A stretch of 11,581 nucleotides of DNA from Longicatena sp. (GTDB lineage Bacteria; Bacillota_I; Bacilli_A; Erysipelotrichales; Erysipelotrichaceae). The translations under genes and the position numbers were made by a program. Positions within the stretch are counted from its first letter, which is position 1. Each line of letters begins with the position of its first letter. The DNA lies in the NCBI GenBank assembly GCA_020025055.1, contig JAHHST010000049.1:1-11581 (forward strand), in the 5' to 3' direction. Of this stretch, positions 5,884-11,581 are shown one piece after another. The notes under the pieces are model-generated. The model had not been told where the DNA came from. It saw only the letters and a program-made list of their open reading frames with translations, and made no database searches.

Positions 5884-8800
5884 ATGTCAAAAAAGAATTT
5901 AAATAAAGTAACTATTTTAGCCATTAGTGGATTAATGGCAGCTTCTAGTATTCAGATGGCACCAGTATTAGCTAGTGAAAATGTAAAAGATAATAAACAA
6001 CAAGTTAATAAAAAAGAAAATCAAGGTGAAAATGAGATAAAGCCGAAACCTGGATATACATTTTTAAGTAAAGTTTCGGTGGTACCAACAGTAAAAAATA
6101 ATGTAGTAACTATAAATTATATAAACGGAGAGAAAGCACAACTTACATTTTTAGAAAATGGATTATTCCGCTTTAATATGGAACCTGATGGAAAAGATAG
6201 TAGTTTTAAAGACTATGCCGAGCCAAATAGCAGGGATCATAAAGGTACAATTGTACAACAAGGGGATAGTTCTGTAGAATATTCAAAACCTACACCAACG
6301 GTAAGTGAAGTAGGAGATAACTATGTAATTTCAACAAGTAGTGTGAAATTACTTATTAATAAAGAAACGTCTATGATGACTTTGACAGATGCATCTGGAA
6401 AAGTATATTGGCAAGAAGCAGCACCACTTCAGTATAAAAATGGAAATACAATTCAAACATTAGTAGAAAATGAAAATGAAAATTTCTATGGTGGTGGTAC
6501 TCAAAATGGACGATTTGCACATAAAGGTACAGCTATTAATATTGCAAATACAAATAACTGGGTAGATGGAGGAGTTGCAAGTCCAAATCCATTCTATTGG
6601 TCAACAAATGGTTATGGGGTTGTACGTAATACATTTAAAAAAGGTGTTTATGATTTTGGTGCAGCAAAAAAAGGTGTAGTAGAAACATCTCATACTGAAA
6701 AACGTTTCGATGCATATTATTTTGTAGGAAATACACCAACACAAATTTTAGATGGATATTTTAAAGTAACAGGTAATCCAGCATTATTCCCAGAAAATTC
6801 ATTCTATATGGGACATTTAAACTGCTATAACCGTGATGAATGGACACCTAATGGAAGTACACCATTAGAAACAATTCATGATAAAGATAAATATAAAGAA
6901 ACAAATAATAAAGGACAAATTAAAAATGGTGGAGTCCTTGAAACTTTAAACGGGGAAGGAGATAGTTATAAATTCTCTGCTCGTGGAGTTATTGATCAAT
7001 ATGCTAAATATGATATGCCAATGGGATGGTTCTTACCAAATGATGGTTATGGATGTGGATACGGTCAAAGTGATACAAGTTTAGATGATAACGTTGATAA
7101 TCTGAAACAATTTACTGATTATGCTCATCAAAATGGGATTGCAACTGGACTTTGGACACAAAGTAATTTAACTCCAAACCCATCTGAGCCAATTCATTTA
7201 CAAAGAGATTTTAAAAAAGAAGTTAAAACTGGTGGAATACGTACATTAAAAACTGACGTTGCATGGGTTGGTTCAGGATATTCATTTGGTTTAAATGGTA
7301 TTAAAACTGCTTATGATATTATTTCTGAAACAAAAGATCGTCCAACTATCGTTACTTTAGATGGATGGGGTGGTACACAACGTTATGGTGGTATCTGGAC
7401 TGGAGACCAAACTGGTGGTAACTGGGAATACATCCGATTCCATATTCCAACATATATCGGACAAAGTTTAAGTGGTAACCCTAATGTTTCTAGTGACGTT
7501 GATGGAATTTTTGGTGGTAGTGCTTTAATTCAAACACGTGATATTCAATGGAAATCATTCACAACAATGATGCTTGATATGGATGGTTGGGGAAGTTATC
7601 CTAAGAAACCATATGTTTTTGGAGAAGATACAACATCAATTAATCGTATGTACTTAAAACTTCGTGCACAATTGATGCCATATATTTATTCAACCGCATA
7701 TACTTCAGCAAATTTAGGTAGTGGAGATGAAAAAGGAAAACCACAAGTACGTGCAATGTTCTTAGAATTCCCAAATGATCCTAATACCTATGGGAAAAAT
7801 GTACAGTATCAATTTATGATGGGTAAAAATTTATTAGTAGCTCCTGTTTATCAAAATACTGCAATGAAGGAAAACGGTGATGATATTCGTAATGGAATCT
7901 ATTTACCAGATGAAAAACAAGTATGGATTGACTATTTTACAGGAAAACAATATCAGGGTGGAAAAACATTAAATAATTTTGATGCACCAATTTGGAAACT
8001 TCCATTATTTGTAAAAAATGGTGCAATTCTTCCAATGTATGAAGAAAATAATAATGCAATGCCAAAAACAGCTACAAATAAAAAAGGTTTAGACAAAACA
8101 AAACGTATTGTGGAATTCTATCCAGATGCTACAAAAGCACAAACAGATTACACATTATATGAAGATGATGGAAAATCTATTGATAATACAAATATTGAAC
8201 AACCAACATATGGTTCAGCTGTAACAACACACTTTACAAGTAAAGTTGCAAATGGTAATGCAGTATTAACTGCTGAAAAGAGCAATGGTACTTATACAGG
8301 ATATGAAGCAAATAGAGATACAACATTTGTAGTTAACGTTTCTAAAGAACCAACAGATATTAGTGCTAAGATTGGTACAAAAACTTTAAATAAAGCTGAT
8401 TTTAAAGTAGTAACTTCACAAGAAGCATTTGATAAAGCTACTGGAAATGTATATTTCTATAATGCAAAACCAAATTTAAATAAATACGCAACGAAAGGTT
8501 CAGAGTTTGCGAAAAAAGAAATCACTACAACTCCTAAATTATTTGTTAAATTTGAAAAAACAGATGTTAACAACAATGCTGTTGAATTAACAGTAAAAGG
8601 ATTTGAAAATGATGGAAAACTTGATAAAAATGAAGTAAATGATTCATTAAGTGCACCTACTGGTTTGGCAGCTAATGAAGATACAATTACTCCAACTAGC
8701 ATTAAGTTAACATGGAATGCAGTTGAAAATGCAACTGGATATGAATTAGAAACTGATGGAATTATTCAAACAGGAATTACAGCTACTGAATTTAATCATA

Positions 8801-11581
8801 AAGATTTGAAGTATCATTCTAAACATACATATCGTATACGTGCAATTAATAAAGATGGATATTCTGCATGGAGTCAACCATTGGAAGCACAAAGTGCTTT
8901 AGATCCTTATCGAAACGTTCCAAAGAATATTGAATTAAAATGGAGTTATGGAGATGATTGGGGAGCATTAAAAAATGCATTAGACTTTGATTACAATAAT
9001 ATGTTCCATTCAACTGGCAATGCAATTGGAAAAGATTTCATTATGGATATGAAAAAAGTATACCAAATGGATCGTTTTGAATATACTCCACGTCAAGATA
9101 ATAAAGGAAACGGAACAGTTAAGAAGATGGATGTTTATACAAGTGTTGATGGAAATACTTGGGAATTGGCATGGGATTCATCTAAACATGATGCATGGAC
9201 ATATAGTTCTAGTGCAGAAGTAAGAGATACAAAAACTATTGATTTGACTGGTAAAAAAGCTCGTTTTATTAAATTAGTTGTAAGAGAATCAGCAGGAGGA
9301 TTCTTCTCAGCTGCAGAATTACAACCATATATTGTAGATGGAACAACAGGAACTGTACCAGGTGATACAAACAATGATGGTGTTGTTGATGCGAACGATT
9401 TAACTCAAATTGAGAACTATGTAGGTCTTGAAAAAGGAGATGCTACTTGGGATCAAGTACAAAGCTCTGATTGGAATGATAATGGTTATTATGACGCATA
9501 TGATATTGCGTATACTACAACTCAGTTGAATGGTGGAATTTCTAAAAAATCAGGAAATCCAGAAGGTACTGTAAAATTAGTTGCTGATAAAACACATGTA
9601 AAAGCAGGTGAATCTGTAACAATCGATTTATATGGTGTAGGAATGAAAAATGTATATGCATTTGGATTAAAATTACCATATAACAGTGAAGACTTTAAAT
9701 ACAATAAAGCAATGCCATCTCTTGCAACATTAAATATGAAACAATTCGCATTTGATCGTGAAGCTATGAAAACTGAAAATAGTAAAGGAAATCGAAATGC
9801 AAACCTTGTATTTACAAATGTAGGAGACCAAAGCTTAATTAGCGGTACACAATCTTTAGGTACTGTAATCTTTACAGCAAATAAAGAAATGGATATTACG
9901 GATCAAACATTTGCAGCAGCACAAATGATGTTTGTTGGAAATAACAACTCTCAATTTGATACAAATACGCAAATCGAAGAACCTACTATTCCAGATATTT
10001 CACGTGTTAAAGTAGAAGCAAATGAAATGAAAGTCACTGGACAAGATGAAACTGTATTACAAAAAGATATGGGTGTAGATAAGCTTGTTGATGGTAAATG
10101 GGGTGCAGATGCGAACCGATTTGAATTTAAATGGGGAAATAATGAATCAGAAGTACCTGCTAGATTACCATACTACATTAAATTTGAATTTAAAGAATCT
10201 CGTAAGATAGATGAAGTTAAGATTTATTTAAGACACGATGGAAATACAATTAATGTAGGGGCTCTAAAAGATTTTGATTTATATGCAATTAATAGTGGAA
10301 AAGAGGAATTAATTAAATCATATTCTATTACAAAATTAGATGCTGATGGATCTTATACAATTAAATTTGATTCACCAAAAACTTTAGATGGCTTTAAATT
10401 AAATGCAAAAACATCTCAAGCTGGTCAAACATTTAAATTAAATATTGATGAAGTAGAATTTTATGAAAATTCTCAAAAAGCTGTAGAGGATATCGTATTT
10501 GATGAAAAGAATCCAAAAGAACTTTATGTTGGACGTATTATGGACTTTGCTGCTAAAGTAACACCAAATGATGCTACAAATCCATATTACGAAGTAACAA
10601 GTAGTGATCCTGATACGATTGAAGTTATTAAAACAGTTGGTACGGATGGCCCACATTATGCATTAAAAGGTCATAAAGCAGGTGTTGCTAATATTACTGT
10701 TACTTCTAAAGGACGTACAAATAAAGGAGAAACAGTTAGCAAAACTACAGAAATAAAAGTATTGGATAGCATTTATTTTGAAGATTTAAATACATTGATT
10801 GATGATGCAAAAGAATCTACAAAATATCCAAATCTATATGTTGCTGCTTCATTAGAAAAACTTCAAGCAGAGCTTGATAAAGCAGAAGCGTTAAAAACAA
10901 AAGAAGGTGTAACACAAACAGAAGTTAACAATCAAATGGTTGCGCTATATAAAGCAATTACAGAACTTGAATATAAAGGAAGTAATGATGCTCAAGAAGA
11001 TTCAAAAAAATTAATTGTGAATCCAAATATGAAAGCAGAAGCATCAACATTTGCTTCAGAAAGTCCAGTTAAACATGTAATTGATGGTAAGGAAGATACA
11101 TTCTGGCATTCTAATTATAGCGATAATAAATTGCTACCAGAGTTTGTAACAGTGGATTTAGGGGATTCTTATCTATTGTCTCAAGTGAATTATCTACCTA
11201 GACAAGATGGATCTCGTAACGGAGATGTTACTAAATATAAAGTTGAAGTAAGTAAAGATGGAAAAGATTTTGTACCTGTAGTAGTTGGAACATTTGAAAA
11301 TGATGGAAATTCAATTCTAAATAGAGATGAATATAAGAAAATAAAATTTGACAAAGCAGAAGGAAGATTTGTAAGATTTACAGCATTAGAATCATTAGGT
11401 GATTCAAATAATGCATTTGCATCTGCAGCAGAACTTCAATTCTTTGGAGTAAAAGCTGGCGAACAAATTAGTGCTGAAGATATCGTTCTTGATGTAACTG
11501 AAATCAAAGGAATGAAACCAGGTCAAACTAAGAAAGTAAATGCTTCAATTAAACCAATTGAATCAACAGATACATTAACAT
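5884..11581 (+). CDS. Giant secreted GH31 glycosidase, probable alpha-N-acetylgalactosaminidase (CPE1046 type), 3' end outside window
   Basis: Extracellular multimodular glycosidase; 1899 codons seen, no stop. A signal peptide covers residues 1-30 (lysine-rich start, hydrophobic core, cleavage after VLA). The GH31 N-terminal sandwich is at about 45-298 and the barrel at 300-620, with nucleophile D458 in TLKTDVAW, acid/base D508 in GIWTGDQTGGNW, RDIQWK, and LRAQLMPYIYS at 593-603. C-terminal sandwiches follow to about 915. FN3 is at 923-1005 and CBM32 (F5/8 type C) at 1016-1150. A dockerin is at 1160-1219, with calcium loops starting at D1161 and D1196. Next are a cohesin-like domain (1228-1358), a beta-sandwich, possibly carbohydrate-binding (1376-1528), Big_2 (1534-1628), FIVAR (1630-1698), CBM32 (1710-1857) and the start of another Big_2 (from 1862). 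GH31 followed by FN3 and F5/8C is the CPE1046 arrangement, a clade with characterised alpha-N-acetylgalactosaminidases, so mucin O-glycans (Tn antigen) are the likely target. Substrate is inferred; other GH31 activities remain possible. Surface anchoring is unknown because the C-terminus is missing. Confidence 0.93.
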   Translation, partial: MSKKNLNKVTILAISGLMAASSIQMAPVLASENVKDNKQQVNKKENQGENEIKPKPGYTFLSKVSVVPTVKNNVVTINYINGEKAQLTFLENGLFRFNMEPDGKDSSFKDYAEPNSRDHKGTIVQQGDSSVEYSKPTPTVSEVGDNYVISTSSVKLLINKETSMMTLTDASGKVYWQEAAPLQYKNGNTIQTLVENENENFYGGGTQNGRFAHKGTAINIANTNNWVDGGVASPNPFYWSTNGYGVVRNTFKKGVYDFGAAKKGVVETSHTEKRFDAYYFVGNTPTQILDGYFKVTGNPALFPENSFYMGHLNCYNRDEWTPNGSTPLETIHDKDKYKETNNKGQIKNGGVLETLNGEGDSYKFSARGVIDQYAKYDMPMGWFLPNDGYGCGYGQSDTSLDDNVDNLKQFTDYAHQNGIATGLWTQSNLTPNPSEPIHLQRDFKKEVKTGGIRTLKTDVAWVGSGYSFGLNGIKTAYDIISETKDRPTIVTLDGWGGTQRYGGIWTGDQTGGNWEYIRFHIPTYIGQSLSGNPNVSSDVDGIFGGSALIQTRDIQWKSFTTMMLDMDGWGSYPKKPYVFGEDTTSINRMYLKLRAQLMPYIYSTAYTSANLGSGDEKGKPQVRAMFLEFPNDPNTYGKNVQYQFMMGKNLLVAPVYQNTAMKENGDDIRNGIYLPDEKQVWIDYFTGKQYQGGKTLNNFDAPIWKLPLFVKNGAILPMYEENNNAMPKTATNKKGLDKTKRIVEFYPDATKAQTDYTLYEDDGKSIDNTNIEQPTYGSAVTTHFTSKVANGNAVLTAEKSNGTYTGYEANRDTTFVVNVSKEPTDISAKIGTKTLNKADFKVVTSQEAFDKATGNVYFYNAKPNLNKYATKGSEFAKKEITTTPKLFVKFEKTDVNNNAVELTVKGFENDGKLDKNEVNDSLSAPTGLAANEDTITPTSIKLTWNAVENATGYELETDGIIQTGITATEFNHKDLKYHSKHTYRIRAINKDGYSAWSQPLEAQSALDPYRNVPKNIELKWSYGDDWGALKNALDFDYNNMFHSTGNAIGKDFIMDMKKVYQMDRFEYTPRQDNKGNGTVKKMDVYTSVDGNTWELAWDSSKHDAWTYSSSAEVRDTKTIDLTGKKARFIKLVVRESAGGFFSAAELQPYIVDGTTGTVPGDTNNDGVVDANDLTQIENYVGLEKGDATWDQVQSSDWNDNGYYDAYDIAYTTTQLNGGISKKSGNPEGTVKLVADKTHVKAGESVTIDLYGVGMKNVYAFGLKLPYNSEDFKYNKAMPSLATLNMKQFAFDREAMKTENSKGNRNANLVFTNVGDQSLISGTQSLGTVIFTANKEMDITDQTFAAAQMMFVGNNNSQFDTNTQIEEPTIPDISRVKVEANEMKVTGQDETVLQKDMGVDKLVDGKWGADANRFEFKWGNNESEVPARLPYYIKFEFKESRKIDEVKIYLRHDGNTINVGALKDFDLYAINSGKEELIKSYSITKLDADGSYTIKFDSPKTLDGFKLNAKTSQAGQTFKLNIDEVEFYENSQKAVEDIVFDEKNPKELYVGRIMDFAAKVTPNDATNPYYEVTSSDPDTIEVIKTVGTDGPHYALKGHKAGVANITVTSKGRTNKGETVSKTTEIKVLDSIYFEDLNTLIDDAKESTKYPNLYVAASLEKLQAELDKAEALKTKEGVTQTEVNNQMVALYKAITELEYKGSNDAQEDSKKLIVNPNMKAEASTFASESPVKHVIDGKEDTFWHSNYSDNKLLPEFVTVDLGDSYLLSQVNYLPRQDGSRNGDVTKYKVEVSKDGKDFVPVVVGTFENDGNSILNRDEYKKIKFDKAEGRFVRFTALESLGDSNNAFASAAELQFFGVKAGEQISAEDIVLDVTEIKGMKPGQTKKVNASIKPIESTDTLT

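Noticed and set aside
5643..5924. 93-codon hydrophobic minus-strand frame in the intergenic region, considered as a small membrane protein
   Set aside because: It lacks a Shine-Dalgarno, overlaps the GH31 signal-peptide codons and the cre-like site, and its Phe/Leu/Ile-rich content is what AT-rich antisense DNA gives.
8457..10656. Four minus-strand frames of 60-81 codons
   Set aside because: All lie opposite the continuous GH31 frame, whose domain content is clear throughout.
1..11581. Insertion sequences, CRISPR arrays, tRNA or rRNA genes, attachment sites
   Set aside because: No transposase frame, regularly spaced repeats, cloverleaf or long terminal repeats were seen; only local palindromes and protein-level module repeats occur.

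Overview
The window is AT-rich, its genes have strong AGGAGG-type ribosome binding sites, and its regulation (T-box leader, cre-like site, MarR operator) is typical of low-G+C Gram-positive bacteria. The protein families fit a gut-associated Firmicute. The large extracellular GH31 enzyme with CBM32, dockerin, cohesin and FIVAR modules suggests a host-glycan forager of the Erysipelotrichia or Clostridium type. The genus cannot be fixed from sequence alone.

Positions 1-3771 hold a methionine-branch operon on the + strand. The window opens in the 3' end of a T-box riboswitch: the antiterminator T-box lies around 38-70 and overlaps an intrinsic terminator at 61-94. Then come an O-acetylhomoserine sulfhydrylase (metY type), a homoserine O-acyltransferase (metA, overlapping metY by 11 bases) and an aspartate kinase. 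Aspartate kinase commits carbon to the aspartate pathway, MetA acylates homoserine, and the sulfhydrylase makes homocysteine directly from O-acetylhomoserine and sulfide. MetA has Glu111, the residue linked to acetyl-CoA use, which matches the acetyl-type sulfhydrylase. An unusual hairpin sits between the best Shine-Dalgarno and the metY start codon.

Positions 3783-5574 hold a two-gene minus-strand operon convergent with the first: a MarR-family repressor and an overlapping MFS transporter. A perfect 16+16 bp inverted repeat (5511-5548) lies across the presumed marR start site and is a strong candidate autoregulatory operator.

Positions 5497-5883 are a 387-base divergent control region. It carries the marR promoter and operator, a 16-bp near-palindrome, a cre-like catabolite-control site and the leader of the next gene.

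Positions 5884-11581 contain one very large secreted enzyme that runs off the window (1899 codons seen, no stop). It has a signal peptide, a GH31 catalytic region of the CPE1046 type (a clade linked to alpha-N-acetylgalactosaminidase activity), FN3, CBM32, a two-loop dockerin, a cohesin-like domain, a further beta-sandwich module, Big_2, FIVAR, a second clear CBM32 and the start of another Big_2. Dockerin and cohesin lie side by side in one polypeptide, which is the most striking feature of the window.
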